Positions 35,391 through 46,941 of a DNA stretch of 64,000 bases are shown piece after piece (within the stretch, counting starts at the first letter, position 1; every line of letters begins with the position of its first letter). This DNA is from Isoetes taiwanensis (Eukaryota; Streptophyta; Lycopodiopsida; Isoetales; Isoetaceae). The stretch is taken from assembly GCA_021234155.1 (NCBI GenBank), contig JAJEKV010000031.1, positions 4,232,835-4,296,834 of the forward strand, given 5' to 3'. The notes beneath the pieces were generated by a model. It was given only the letters and a program-made list of their open reading frames with translations. It did no database searches and was not told the DNA's origin. Made by a program: the position numbers and the translations under genes.

Positions 35391-35458
35391 GACTCTAAGA
35401 GTGCGCGAAAGGGCCATTAGGTCTGAACCTAACATGCTCCTGGCGCACTCTTGGAGTC
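35391..35458. repeat. Nested palindrome, copy c (near the PBS)
   Basis: The outer arms GACTCTAAGAGTGCGC and GCGCACTCTTGGAGTC (one mismatch in 16) enclose an inner TTAGGT/ACCTAA stem. It lies about 215 bases downstream of the PBS on the coding strand. Confidence 0.9.
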
Positions 35459-35672
35459 ATTGGCCAAAAGTGCTATTTCGATTGTTTATTCTATCTTACC
35501 TATGTTCTCTAATTATCTTAATCTTAGATAATTACTATCTCTACCCCGGGAGAAAAATTTTCCCGCTACTCGAGGTTTGTGCCTGGGCTTTTATCTCCAA
35601 GACTGAATGTCTAGATGAGTTAGTCCCTATAGGGTTTCGGTCAGTGCTCGATCCTGGTCTGCCAAGATCACA

Positions 35673-35684
35673 GCTCTGATACCA
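35673..35684 (-). other. Primer-binding site, initiator tRNA-Met
   Basis: The minus strand reads TGGTATCAGAGC one base after the end of the 5' LTR, the classical plant iMet primer site. It fixes the element's orientation. Confidence 0.97.
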
Positions 35685-35685
35685 C

Positions 35686-37354
35686 TGTGACGTCCCCTAC
35701 TCGTATACGGTGCACTCACCGTATACAAACAGGAGTTCATCCCCCATACCAGCTCCATGCTAATACAGGGCCCTCCACATGACACTGCAACCGTGTCGGG
35801 TTCCAGTGGGAAGAGTGGAAGGGTCATTGCACCCCGTCTTCCTCAGGGCCTACCTAGCTGCGGAAGCGTAAACATACATGTCAGTAGCACATACATCAAC
35901 ATCATGTGACCATCTCGAAGGATGGTCCTCCACATATCTGCATAGGCAAAGATCAGCACATCACATAGGGGATCCTACCCAAGGCTCAGACTCAAAGGAT
36001 GACTGACGGCTTGGGTCTCCAGAGTTCATTGCAGACAGAATTCATGGCAATGGATTTGGCTGGCATATGAGCATGGCTTAGGGTTGTCCACTCCATCCGC
36101 CCCTCCTGTGCACACTTTGCAGAGTGGTCTGAAAAGTGTCGGGACCTGACTGTAGCCCGCCGGAGGCATAGCCAAAAGGGCTATTCCTGGGTTCCATCTC
36201 CCCAGTTCCGATGGGGCAGGTAGGGATCACTCCCTCCAGAGGTCTACATGCTGACTCAAGGTGACTAGAGGGCCACTGCCCGTATTCGACTGAACCCACT
36301 GGAAAGTGTACACCACTTCACGGGTGTCGAGCCCATGCCTTACCCGCACTCAGTGGTAAGCCATTAGGCCTAGTCACAATGATCCCTGGTAGCACTAACA
36401 CACCATAGGGATCGTTCAAGAGTCAGAACACGAACCTCCTTCTCAGCCAGTCTGGCCCCTTCACCCACATCCCGGTGTGGCTCTTGTGCACAGGCCGAAT
36501 CTACAGTGTGCTAGAGAGGCTACTCTAGGAGCATCGACTACAAAGCTTTAGGTCTCTACCCCCCTTCCCAATACAAGGAGTTCATAGAGATACATCATCC
36601 ATATACATCACAGAAGAACTAAAGAACAAGATCTAATCTACAACATAGAGTTAGGTTCTTTAGTTAGAATCTGCTATCTAGAGATCTAGAGGGCTGCTAT
36701 GGCCAATCTAATAGGCTAAACCTACTGATTCAATGACTAAAATAGGGTTTAGACTATCTAATTGGCCAAATACCTGATCCTTGAGGGGCTCCTCCCGACC
36801 TGAGCTCGACCATCCTGCTGAAACGCTCGAATCTAGAGAAACTAAGGATGCAATTCTCCCAAATGAGTTCGATGCGGTTTTAATTTGTTGAGGCAGCCAA
36901 AACAGAGTTCTGAAGCCCTAAAATCGAAAATTGGGCTAGTTAGGGTTTCCTACCCTATATAGACAAGGGGGGTGGCTAGGGTTTCCAATTATCCCCTTTT
37001 GGCATGTGGGATAATTGGAAATGGGCCCACTTGCCTTTAAGGGCTAGGTGGCCAAATGTGCACACATGGAAATGTGTGCCCACATTAATGTGTACATTGG
37101 AAAATGTGCACATTAATTGCACCTATGGGTGTGGCCCACTTGGCATGAAGTGTCCACTTGGAAAAGTGTGCCCACATTAATGTGTACATTGGAAAATGTG
37201 CACATTAATAGTTGCACATATTTCTGGCAAGTTGCCCCCCTAGGGCTACTCACCTGGCTACACGCCAAGCATTACGTCACCGGAGTGGGCGGTACGCTGC
37301 GGCGTGGGCAAAGATGCGATATCGCCCCGGGCGATCTTCGCTTTGAACGTCACA
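35686..37354 (-). repeat. 5' LTR (right copy) of the chromovirus
   Basis: 1,669 bases, homologous to 22,328-24,009 along its whole length, with TG...CA ends. A TATA-like CTATATAG on the minus strand lies at 36,955-36,962. Differences from the other LTR are concentrated at CG, CAG and CTG sites; the intervening sequence is almost identical. Confidence 0.95.
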
Positions 37355-37677
37355 TCCCCGGTGACCTCATGGTCTTTCCCGTTGGTCTCCTTCATTTCCA
37401 GTTGAACCTTGATGATGATTCCCCTGCCGTCGCTCTCTCTGCGTTTAATAGTCAGAACCCTGGTCGGTGGGATGCCGCTCGCTCCCTATTCAATTCCAAT
37501 CCAAATATCCTTGACGAAGTTATCAAGAAGACCTTCTTTGATTCAACGAGCAGAGATGTTTCTATGCTCAGGAAAGTTGTGAGTAAGGCCTATGAAGACA
37601 AAGTTAAACTTGCCTCTGAGGACACATTTCAACAAGTCTCAAAGGACACGCCTCAACAAGCTTGGGTGTCTGCATAA
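37355..37677 (+). pseudogene. Germin-like protein (GLP), 3' part, array copy A
   Basis: This begins with the TCCCC target duplication, and the frame continues exactly from 22,327: germin box 2 (GDLMVFPVGLLHFQLN) with the third metal-ligand His. Next come the C-terminal cupin strands and helices (ALSAFNSQNPGRWDAARSLF, SRDVSMLRKVVSKAYEDKV). A Gln/Lys-rich end, longer than in most GLPs, stops at TAA 37,675-37,677. This half has no promoter of its own. An open frame running in from the LTR (37,117) is chance read-through. Confidence 0.93.
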
Positions 37678-38031
37678 TTCAAATTCTCTTATGGATATTC
37701 TAATTGTTAGTCCCGTCTAAATTTATGTTGAGTATTCAAATGTTAGTAGCATATATATTGGCCAGATATGTTAGACAAATTGCACAAGTTTGTAGCCGTA
37801 TTTTCAGCCTCATTCGTATTAGGGGTTCTCTTCCAATACACTTATTACAAAGCATGTCTTGTCCAGTTATTGTATTTAAAACGTAGGCATTTTATTAGTA
37901 CGCATGCTTATATTATCTTCTCTGTCTATCTATCCTTTAATATGACATAATGTGATGTTATTATTACTTATATTGGTTTCTAACGTTTCAATACGAAACA
38001 TCTTTTTTTACAAGAACACGTTAGTCAGCAA

Positions 38032-38620
38032 TTTTTTTTTTTTGTTTTTTTTTATATTTCATTTTTTTCTGGAAGGACGTCAAACTTTACTAAAAGTCTA
38101 AGCCAAAAAACAAATACAACTACACAGGCGGGATTAAAATCTCAAAGGATAATCATGATCCACTGAGTAGGACCACCAACCTATACATAAGACAACACCC
38201 CCAATTAAATCTCAAAGATCAAATGTTGTTTGGCAGATGCAACCAAAGAACAATAGTAGGCCTTAGCAATTCTATCTCGAGCTTCCTAGAAGACAACAGC
38301 AATAGGAATATCTAAGCCTTTAAAAACGCATAATCTTCTTCGCTTCCAGATGGACCACAACAATCATCCTGACGCTAAGTGAAAGGCTTGGGTATATTCC
38401 AAGTATCTGGATAAATAGCCACGAGCACTTGATGACTTGTCAATGTAACATGAAAAATGTGGCCAAGACCAAACTGGCTGGAGGTGATCACACAAAAAGA
38501 AACAATGCTCAATAGTCTCATCCCTTCGCTTGCATAGTGGACTTTGTGCTTTAGTCAATCCATTAACTCAGTGACATTGTATGTTAGCAGGAATCTTGAC
38601 AGTTGCGGCATAGTATGAGT
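38032..38620 (-). mobile_element. LINE 3' fragment, unit A
   Basis: The poly(A) tail of a minus-strand insertion shows as a T-run at 38,032-38,070. It is preceded (on the minus strand) by a 3' end containing GTTTGACGTCCTTCC. Upstream, 38,558-38,364 encodes a zf-RVT remnant (SPLCKRRDETIEHCFFLCDH). The 5' end is truncated and its boundary is uncertain. Confidence 0.75.
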
Positions 38621-38929
38621 CTGGCCAGTTATTGACCTTGGAGGTCTATCAAACCAAGTTTTTGTTGTCTCGATGGGATAGACCTATTTGGCAAAAGATT
38701 GCTGGTAATCTGCCAGTTGTTGCACCAGAGCCTATTGAAGTGTGCATGTGGATTTCCCACCAAAGTGTTTACGAACATAGGCTCATGAACTCTATGTATA
38801 ATGTGACGCTCTCCACCAAATATATGATGCTTCGTCGTATATCTCGCAGGAAATCCCCCATCCAGCACACCTGCGCATGGGCCCTCCATCTATCCCGCAC
38901 TTGAGATGGCCATGGTGCGGGAAGGGGAC

Positions 38930-39830
38930 ATAAAGATGTCTTGCTCGCCCTTCCTATGGACTCCTATAACAACGGAAGCATAAACATAAACATCAGCACT
39001 AGCAATAACAACACAATCAGCACCTCGAAGGGTAGTACCATCTATCCATCCATAGATCCATTATAGATATCAATATATATCATCATCACATGAGCTCTTA
39101 CCCAGGCTCAGACTCGTGGGGAAAGTAGACTGACAGTTGGGGTCTCAAGATAGAGAGGATCGAGTTATGGCAATGATTTGGGCTGGCAATAGACAATGGC
39201 TAGGATTGACCACTCCATCCGCCCCTCCTGTGCATACCTTGCAGATAGGCTACGTAATCCCATAGTATCATCCAATGGGACTACTTCGAGTTGCATCTCC
39301 CCGGTCCGATCATGTAGGAGGGGTTGCATCACCCACTCTTGAAGTGCAATGGCTCCATGGGCAGCTAAAGGATCATGGCGTCACACGCCCATAACTGACT
39401 GAACTCCCCAAAACAAGAGCCAGGTCGACACCTGCAGCCCTTGAGAGTCAGTGCGACACCTTCGACTAAGGAAGTGACTTATACCCAGCCCACACGAAGT
39501 GACCGACTATAAGCCTAGCCCACTATGGGTCCCTAGTAGCTGCACTCAGCAGGGACCTCCCTCCACTTTTCCACTAACCCCGTTATGTGGTGCTCAATCA
39601 CTCCATAGCCTCCATAGCCAGGTGGGCTCTATGCATAGATCGCATATAATAGGAAGTAAAGGGTCTAAACTAGAAGCATCATGTAAACAAGGCTACTAGG
39701 TCTCTACCCCCCTTTCCAATATAAGAGGACCAAACATGATCAACCAACATCATATATCCACATAACATGATAAATAATGACAATAACATCTAATCCTTCA
39801 AGTCTTCATTGTGTTGCTTGAGGAGATGTT
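38930..39830. mobile_element. Diverged LTR fragment related to the chromovirus LTR, unit A
   Basis: Collinear patches match the 22.3-kb LTR: GGAAGCATAAACAT; CCCAGGCTCAGACTC; CACTCCATCCGCCCCTCCTG; TAGGTCTCTACCCCCCTTTC. The divergence is much greater than between the two LTRs of the intact element, so this is an older relative, possibly a solo or partial LTR. Confidence 0.65.
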
Positions 39831-40498
39831 GTGCCAGCTTTACTTCCAGTGAGATTGTATAAATGAGAAAATTCTATTGGAACATGAAAGCAGTAGACAT
39901 GACTACGTTTGCTTACAATATGCTAAAGTCATGTTGAATAATAGGGAAGTTTGCTTGAAAGCATGGCATTGGGCCTACGGCATACGAAGTCCACTTTCTA
40001 CAAGTGGAGAAAACGTTTCGTGGGTGTTCACAGAGTAGCTGAGCATGGGAATACGGGGTCAAAGAAAATACACTAGCAAGTAATGATGTGCTATCTATGT
40101 ACATAGATGAGAATGCAGAGACTATGCCTCATAGATCCAAAAGCACAGTTGATGGTGTGAAGGAGAATGTGAAAAGGCTATCTTCTGTTTGAACAAGAAA
40201 GACATACATTTAGATGTTGATGCCAGTGTGATAGACATGACTGGGAAGCATGTTTCTCCGGATCCTCTTTCTTGAGCGGATGGAAGGTACACCATTCAGA
40301 GGTAGAAATAGCCAGAAGAATTGCGTTTTCAAAATGCAATAGTTGCATTGTCATAAAAGAGAAAATGGCTAAGACAATAGATCCAATGGGGAGAAGAGAT
40401 TGCAAATGGAGAGGAAGTCATAGTCCAGATCTCTTGCAGAAGTCTTTACTGGTCCTGGAGAACACTGTCACACCGTTCCCCCGAGCAAGCCCTTGCTA

Positions 40499-41700
40499 TC
40501 ATACATGATAAAATGGACCAAAACAAGACAATGATACCTTGGCTGGAGAAGCTAGCAAAATCAGTGTGGAGGGGTGAATGCTTGAAAGTTAACGGACTCG
40601 GGTGCAATCGATGTATAGGCATGGCACAGGTGCATTAGGTCATTTCTCAATTGACCTTTGGAAGGATGATTCGAATTTTCATGTTGGTTCTTTGAATCAT
40701 GCTATCAAAACCTTGGAGAATACTTCCGAAGGCAATTGGGGCCATTTGAGAGAAGGAGGTCACCCTGAGTGCATGTGGGGATCCACATGCACTCAGGGCG
40801 ACATGGTGCTACATTCTCAAAAGAGTTGCATTAGCTCTAGAATAGTACATGCATCCGACCTGTGCATTAAAGTGGAGTAGTTATCAAAGAGTGCATCAAT
40901 ATCATCATAGCTATGTCCAACTATCGTAAAACCTAGTTGTATTTGATCGAAGACACCCAACTAAACAAAATAGGATAGATAAGAGAAGAGAAGAGATATC
41001 TAATCTTGTTCTGGCCCCGAAAGCAGTTGTCTAACCGCAAATAGAGGCTCATGGGTAGCTTCTTAAGGTGCGCCCGATTGCGTGGGGGTACTACAAAGTC
41101 ATGGCCAGTGTTGTTGAGTTTTTTAGTTCTCAACCGCACACTTTGTTACAGAGGTTCCTGATTGGAAGTCTTTTGTGAAAGGATAGATTCATGATTGGTC
41201 ATTTAGGGCCCTTATTGTTCAAGTTCTGCATGAAGGATGGGTGGCCACTAATGTATTACAAGATGAGACTAGGCCATAGAGAATGGTTGACAGATAAGGG
41301 TATTCGGATGTGGAAATCAGATGAAAATGGTGTGCCAATGATACCGACTGGCTCTTCAAAGTCTATTAAGCCGTATGCAAGCCTGAAGTACATAGGTATT
41401 TTAAGGTCATCTATTGCAAAGTACATAATGCATTGGACTAATATCTCTAGGGCTGGAGTGAACTCATGGTCCAATTCCTACATGAATGAGGTTATTGGCT
41501 ACTGGTCTGATCTGATGCGTGTCCTATGAGATGTTCTCTCTGGCAATGCAAAAATAAAGAACTTTTGGCCTCAAACAAGGCAAGATGTGGTAGACGAGCC
41601 AGATCAAGCAGTGGTTGATGAATACAATGCTCCCCCAGCCTATGTGGGACCTGCAAAGGTTTAACCTAAAAAATGCAGTTGAAATATTCGACCCATGCCA
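40499..41700 (+). pseudogene. Unrecognised coding-like segments, unit A
   Basis: Two open stretches: MYRHGTGALGHFSIDLWKDD (about 40,612-40,880) and a 112-codon frame at 41,191-41,529 (FCMKDGWPLMYYKMRLGHRE, IKPYASLKYIGILRS, NISRAGVNSWSNSYMNEVI). After its TGA, FWPQTRQDVVDEPDQAVVDE and then APPAYVGPAKV follow in the same frame to about 41,660. They are conserved in units B and C. The composition is protein-like and this may derive from a transposon gene, but I do not recognise it. Confidence 0.4.
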
Positions 41701-42454
41701 GGATGTCCAGAAAGGCATGTTCTTGGTTGTCAGGCCAGAAGATGTGTGTCCTACATGGGTAACCTATGCAGAAGAGGATCCTATATAAGACCCTAATCTT
41801 CCACATTATGAAGAGGTACTTGTGTCTTGGTGGGAGCCAGTGTCAAGGAAAGGTACAACATATGCTCAGCAATATCGGGATTCCTGGCATAAAAAGTGGA
41901 GGCCAAATCCTAATGATAGACCATGCTATCAGCCTCTCAAAACCATAGACTATGGTTGGTCAGTTGAGCCCAAGCCATTGTTCATAATGATCCCTACAAG
42001 TGTAGGTGTCTAGCTGCAGGAACTATTGGCTAAAGAGGCAACTGGAGGCGATGAGGACACTTGAACAAGTTATCTAGGTACGATAAATCAGATGCTATTC
42101 ATTATGCTTATACATCTTTGCATCTTTAATAGGTGCTTATACATCCTTACATCTTTAATGGGTGCACAACATGTGCACACATTATTGATGGCAGATCATC
42201 AATAATTCACTCATCATGACCTGCTAAGATGATCCCATCCAGCTCGTAGGCATGGCACTCTAGAAGCCAAACAAGGTGGATCACAACATGATGAAGCCCC
42301 GGGGCAAGCATACTCGCGACCATTAGCTTTGGATTGCAGGTAGGGATCAAGGAGGACATCTCTTAGTACGCATCCACAAAGCTCATTGTAGCTCATGGAG
42401 CAAGTAATGGAATCGATGTGCTCTGGATGAGTAGGCAAATGAGCCATGGCGTTA

Positions 42455-43800
42455 TGAGCTTCCACCATGCAATGGTACCTATAGACTTATGCATAAATCC
42501 TTGCATGCAGTATTACACTTAAGATTTCACTTCAGTTTAGAGGGCAACCCTCTGTTGCATATGCAAATTGTTTATGCTGCCACATGGCGCACCAATTCAT
42601 TGAAGAAATGGAAGATGGCTTCAACCTTCCACTTTCATCTACGTTTTTGTTCATAATTTGTAGATGTCGATTCCTCTTCAAATACCATAAGATGGTCCCA
42701 GCCTTTGTGCATGGAACATTTGCTGGCCCCTCCCTCCCTTATAGATGGGAGTCTCAAAAACCATGCTCCCATATATAACAACATTATTAGTCGTCTATCA
42801 TGGTATCAAGAAGCTTGTCAGGATGAAAGCATGCTAGGGTGTACCATCTAAAGTTCTTTTTAGGGAGTGCAAAACTACCCAAAAACGTACCCAGCACTGG
42901 GTACTGGGAACTTCCATAAATGTCTCAATAAACAATAAGTTTGAGAGTTGATTCATTCATTTTAGTCTCTAATAGTATTGTTATCCTCTACTACTATAGA
43001 TTGACATGTTTTTGACCTTCAATTCAAAATTTTAGGATTGATTTTAATGGGAAGAAAAAACAGAAAGTACTAGTTTTAAAAGTACCCAGTGTAGGTACTT
43101 TTGAGGGTTCCAAAAGTGGTACACCGTAGCATGCTTTCACCCGTCACACAATTGCGATGCAATATGCAGACCCTAAGAGTATAAAAACCCACAATGGTTT
43201 GGAGTTAGCATTATTCCCCACTTTCCAGATAAAATGAACCTTTGGATTGATAATATGAGGTTTTTATCTGATGGTGGCAAGTATTAGAGCCCAACCATTT
43301 TATTACTAGTGGATACAAGAGCATGCAGCCAAGGGCAACTAATTTTAAATCTCCCCATATGCTCCTGTATGGAAGGAATAGAATAGAATAGTTTTTTTAA
43401 CAAAAGTTTTTCCTACATAAAGATTTGCATCAAATAACATCCTTTAGTGCTTGACATTTGAGTACTTTGTTCGCGTTAGTTTTCGTGTCCAACATGTAGA
43501 ACAATGTTATTCCCGAGCTTACATGGATATTATTTAGGCACGTTCATAGGACAAAGATGTCCTACCCAACAACCTTATCAACATGTCTAATCAATTCAAT
43601 GCCCAACCAACATGCCACTTCTCTTACATTAACTCAATTCTGGGCATTTTTAAAACTTTCAAACTATAGTGCCCAGTTGATTCTGGAACACTTTTCCTGG
43701 TGGCGTATAACGCCTTTGAGAAATGCATTTAATGTAAAAGCACCACCGACCTTTTGCTTTGTCAGTTATCCCTTTGGCATATATGACATTGATGCGTGAC
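42455..43800. repeat. Internal direct repeat R1, unit A
   Basis: Homologous to R2 at 45,640-46,806 (for example CAATGGTACCTATAGACTTA near each start, and CCTTTGGCATATATGACATT near each end). R1 alone carries the MITE at 42,821-43,142. Confidence 0.85.
42821..43142. mobile_element. MITE with about 26-bp terminal inverted repeats, unit A
   Basis: The left end GGATGAAAGCATGCTAGGGT... and the right end (43,117-43,142, reading TGGTACACCGTAGCATGCTT then TCACCC) are inverted repeats with few mismatches. The sister repeat R2 has the empty site (AAGCTTGTCACGCAAC). Flanking GTC(A) on both sides suggests a 3-4 bp target duplication. The superfamily is not assigned. Confidence 0.75.
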
Positions 43801-45639
43801 TGGACATGACGACTTGGGTAGGTCAATACTTGTAAGCAGTGACTATTTATTGTTTTTTGTTATTATTAAATAGGCATAACCATATACTATTGGGGCAAGT
43901 ACTATCTTAGTAGAAATTGTAAAGTATTTTAACTGATAAGATGAAATTCAAGTAAGTTTTCGTCTCTTAGTAGGTTGTGTAACAAGAGCCGCCTCCTCTT
44001 CTGCATATTTGCTAACTGGATAATTCTAATATGTCTTCATAGTGCTTCTTGGACATCATCAAACCCTGATATTGTTATTATAGATATCAACGGTATAACT
44101 AATGCAATTGATATGGTCACAAATATCAGGAACACAATATTTATGATTTTGAAGTTGTTGTAGTTGTGATATCATGGTTTATATTTGAATTACTTAACAA
44201 CTGATCTTTTGTTAGGTTCTTCTAAGGTGGCTTCTTCTCCCGTTCCTTTGCAAAGTCATCATTTATGGTCAGTTAAGCTTCTCCTGTACTTTGGCCATCT
44301 AATGTTTACAAAAGCTTGATCACTTAGCATATTCGTCATAATGACCATTTTCTTTGATTTTTATCATAATGAATGTATACATTTAAATCCAAGTGTCAAT
44401 ATGGTAAAGTAACAAATGTAGCTTTTATTGTTTTGTCTTTTTATATGCAGGATAAACTTTAAGTATGTAGGCAATCCCCTTTGAATGCATATTATCTCAG
44501 AACGTAGAAGAACTTACAAGTTGCAGGTTAGCTCACAGCATTTGCTATTTATTTTGCATATACCAACGGTTTCTGTTCAAATGTATTGGGATGGAATTTT
44601 ATAAGATTTGACCAAATATTGAGGGATCAAGAGTGATGTGCAGGAATCAATCGGCATGCATGACAATGGGAGCAGTAGTTATGTTGCTTAGTTGTCCTAA
44701 GCTTTGAATCATACCTTTTGTATGTTTTAAACTTATAATATAATCAATTTTTGAAACATGTTTTCTTTTCTTTTCTCTTGTTGTTTTACCTTGTACTTCG
44801 AACACTTTAAATGTCACTAACTCCAAATATCCAAATGATGGCAGTATTGACTGATAATTAAGCAATTCTAATTTGCAATTAAGTATTCTTTCAACATGCA
44901 AGAGCTTTAGAGGCTCTCATCCCCTTTTCTTTTCTTTTTAAATTTATATTATATGCAATTTCACACCCGTTACAACGAACTTTGGTAAGAATGGCACGTG
45001 TGACAAATGACCATTAACAAAAATACAAAGATTATGGTTTGTAACGTGTGGCAACTGCAATTAATTTTATCACACGTCACAAATACCAGAGCAGTAACAC
45101 GTGACATATTTATATTTTTGTAACATGTTACAAGTGGTTTTCTGTTGGTAACGCGTCACAATCACATTATATAACGAAAATTAGAAAAATACTTGTTAAT
45201 GTATTTTTCGTTACAAAAAACGTGACAAATTATATTATATTCTATTAGATCGTGCCGTGGTTGTGGTGAGTGTAACTAGCCTACTTTTATGTCTTTTGGA
45301 TGATTTAAGAAGCTAGAATAAAATGCATGCAGCATCAGGTATTGCAGTAGTGATTTTGTTGGTTTTCATTTTCCAACGATAATTATGGTTGTGAAGTTGT
45401 CTGTTTCACAGCGGGTGTCGGCCAAGTAAGATGAGCCCATTCCATTTCCCTTGTTATCAGCATGACTTGATGAAGGCAACCCTTTAGATGACTCTGTTGT
45501 TGCCTTTTAGAAACATAGAATGTTCATGTCACTCTGCTGTTGTGGCAAGTCATGTGAGGAAGATACGATACTAGCTTATTTTTGTTCCTCGCCCATTATG
45601 TTTATAGTAAACTCTTAGAAGTCTCTTCGGGATACAAAG
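43801..45639. other. Spacer between R1 and R2, unit A
   Basis: No gene is recognised. The 84-codon minus frame at 44,647-44,901 is identical in unit B, but so is the surrounding non-coding DNA, so this is not evidence of coding. Confidence 0.5.
44993..45230. repeat. Cluster of GTAACRYGTNAC-like palindromic motifs, unit A
   Basis: At least seven copies of a TAAC-A/G-C/T-GT-x-AC word within about 240 bases (CACGTGTGAC, GTAACGTGTGGC, CACACGTCAC, GTAACACGTGAC, GTAACATGTTAC, GTAACGCGTCAC, ACGTGACA). Next to them is a 9-bp stem hairpin GAAAAATAC...GTATTTTTC at 45,183-45,208. The pattern resembles subterminal repeats of a DNA transposon. Confidence 0.6.
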
Positions 45640-46806
45640 CAGTTATGAGCTTCCACATGCAATGGTACCTATAGACTTATGCATAAATCCTTGCACCTGA
45701 GTATTACGCTTTTAAGTTTTCACTTCGATTTAGAGGGCAACCCTCTCTTGCGTTAGCAACTTGTTTATGCTGCCATCCAATCCATTGAAGAAATGGAAGA
45801 TGGCTTCAACATTCCACTTTCATCTATGTTTTTCTTCATAATTTGTAGATGTCGATTCCTCTCCAAATACCATAAGATTGAGAGCAAGGTGGTCCTAGCC
45901 TTCGTGCATGGAGCCTTCGCCGGCCCCTCCCTCCGTTGTAGATTGGAGTCTCAAGTACCGCGCTCCCATATATAACAACATTATTAGTCGCCTATCATGG
46001 TGTCAAGAAGCTTGTCACGCAACTTGCGATGCAATATGCAAACCCTAAGAGTATAAAAACCACAATGGGTTGGAGTTAGCATTATTCCCCAAAATTAACC
46101 TTTGGATTGATAATACGAGGTTTTTATCTAATGGTGGCAAGTATAGAGACCAACCATTTTATTACTAGTGGATACAAGAGCATGCAGCCAAGGGCAACTA
46201 ATTTTAAATCTCCCCATATGGGATAAAGCATTAACAAAAGTTTTTCCTACATAAAGATTTGCATCAAATAACATCCTTTAGTGCTTGACATTTGAGTACT
46301 TTGTTCGCGTTAGTTTTCGTGTCCAACATGAATATAGAACAATGTTATTCTCGAGCTTACATGGATATCCTTTAGGCACGTTCATTGGACAGAGATGTCC
46401 TACCCAATAACCTTATCAACATGTCTGATCAATTTAATGCCCAACGAACATGCCACTTCTCTAGTACTCTCTAGTTTTGCTTTGGTTTACTTTCCAGTTT
46501 GTTAATATTTGTGATTTGTTGTGGAGGGCAGCCCCCGAGCTTTGTGAGGGCTCATGCCCTCTTCTTTTCTGTTTCGGTCCCATAACCCGATTGGGTTCCC
46601 GTGGACGCTAAAAGATTTATCTTATCTTATCTTACATTAACTCAATTAGGCATTTTTAAAACTTTCAAACTATAGCCCCACTTGATTCTCGAACGATTTT
46701 CCCGATGGCGATAAATATACGCCTTTAAGAAATACATTTAATGTAAAAGCACCACCGACCTTTTGCTTTGTCGGTTATCCCTTTGGCATATATGACATTG
46801 ATGCGT
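45640..46806. repeat. Internal direct repeat R2, unit A
   Basis: Second copy of R1, lacking the MITE and containing a retroposon insertion of about 170 bases at 46,462-46,631. Confidence 0.85.
46462..46631 (+). mobile_element. Short retroposon (LINE 3' fragment or SINE-like), unit A
   Basis: Present in R2 but absent from R1, where CACTTCTC joins TTACATTAAC directly. It contains GGAGGGCAGCCCCCGAGCTT and GAGGGCTCATGCCCTC and ends in a (TTATC)n-type tail. Confidence 0.7.
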
Positions 46807-46941
46807 GATCCTTATATATCTAAAGAGCGCACTAACATTTTGAATCTTATACGTCACTATATTATTTTAACAAAACTCATGGACGTAATGAAACATATAA
46901 TGGGTTGTAGAAAAGAAGATTTATTTATTACAAAAACCTTT

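Larger units (their letters stand above)
22328..37354 (-). mobile_element. 15.0-kb Ty3/gypsy chromovirus carrying an H3-like gene
   Basis: The boundaries are firm: two LTRs starting TGTGACGT/TGTGATGT and ending ACGTCACA, a 5-bp TCCCC duplication, an initiator-Met PBS inside the right LTR, and a polypurine tract inside the left LTR. The coding strand is minus. Order from the 5' LTR: two nested palindromes, H3-like ORF, third palindrome, ORF X, ORF Y, gag, protease, RT, RNase H, integrase, chromodomain, 3' region with a nested Helitron. Without the Helitron the element is about 13.2 kb, long for a chromovirus because of the extra 5' ORFs. Nearly every ORF has frame lesions as read. Confidence 0.95.

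Noticed and set aside
37117-37354. Open frame running from the LTR into the GLP 3' part
   Set aside because: Chance read-through; the LTR part matches no protein and the same DNA is an LTR elsewhere.
37704-37950. Two 60-codon hydrophobic ORFs downstream of GLP
   Set aside because: They overlap each other in two frames and lie in the GLP 3' flank; copies differ without a coding pattern.
38629-38904. Overlapping plus and minus ORFs of 86-90 codons
   Set aside because: Open on both strands, no recognisable domain, and broken by small indels between units.
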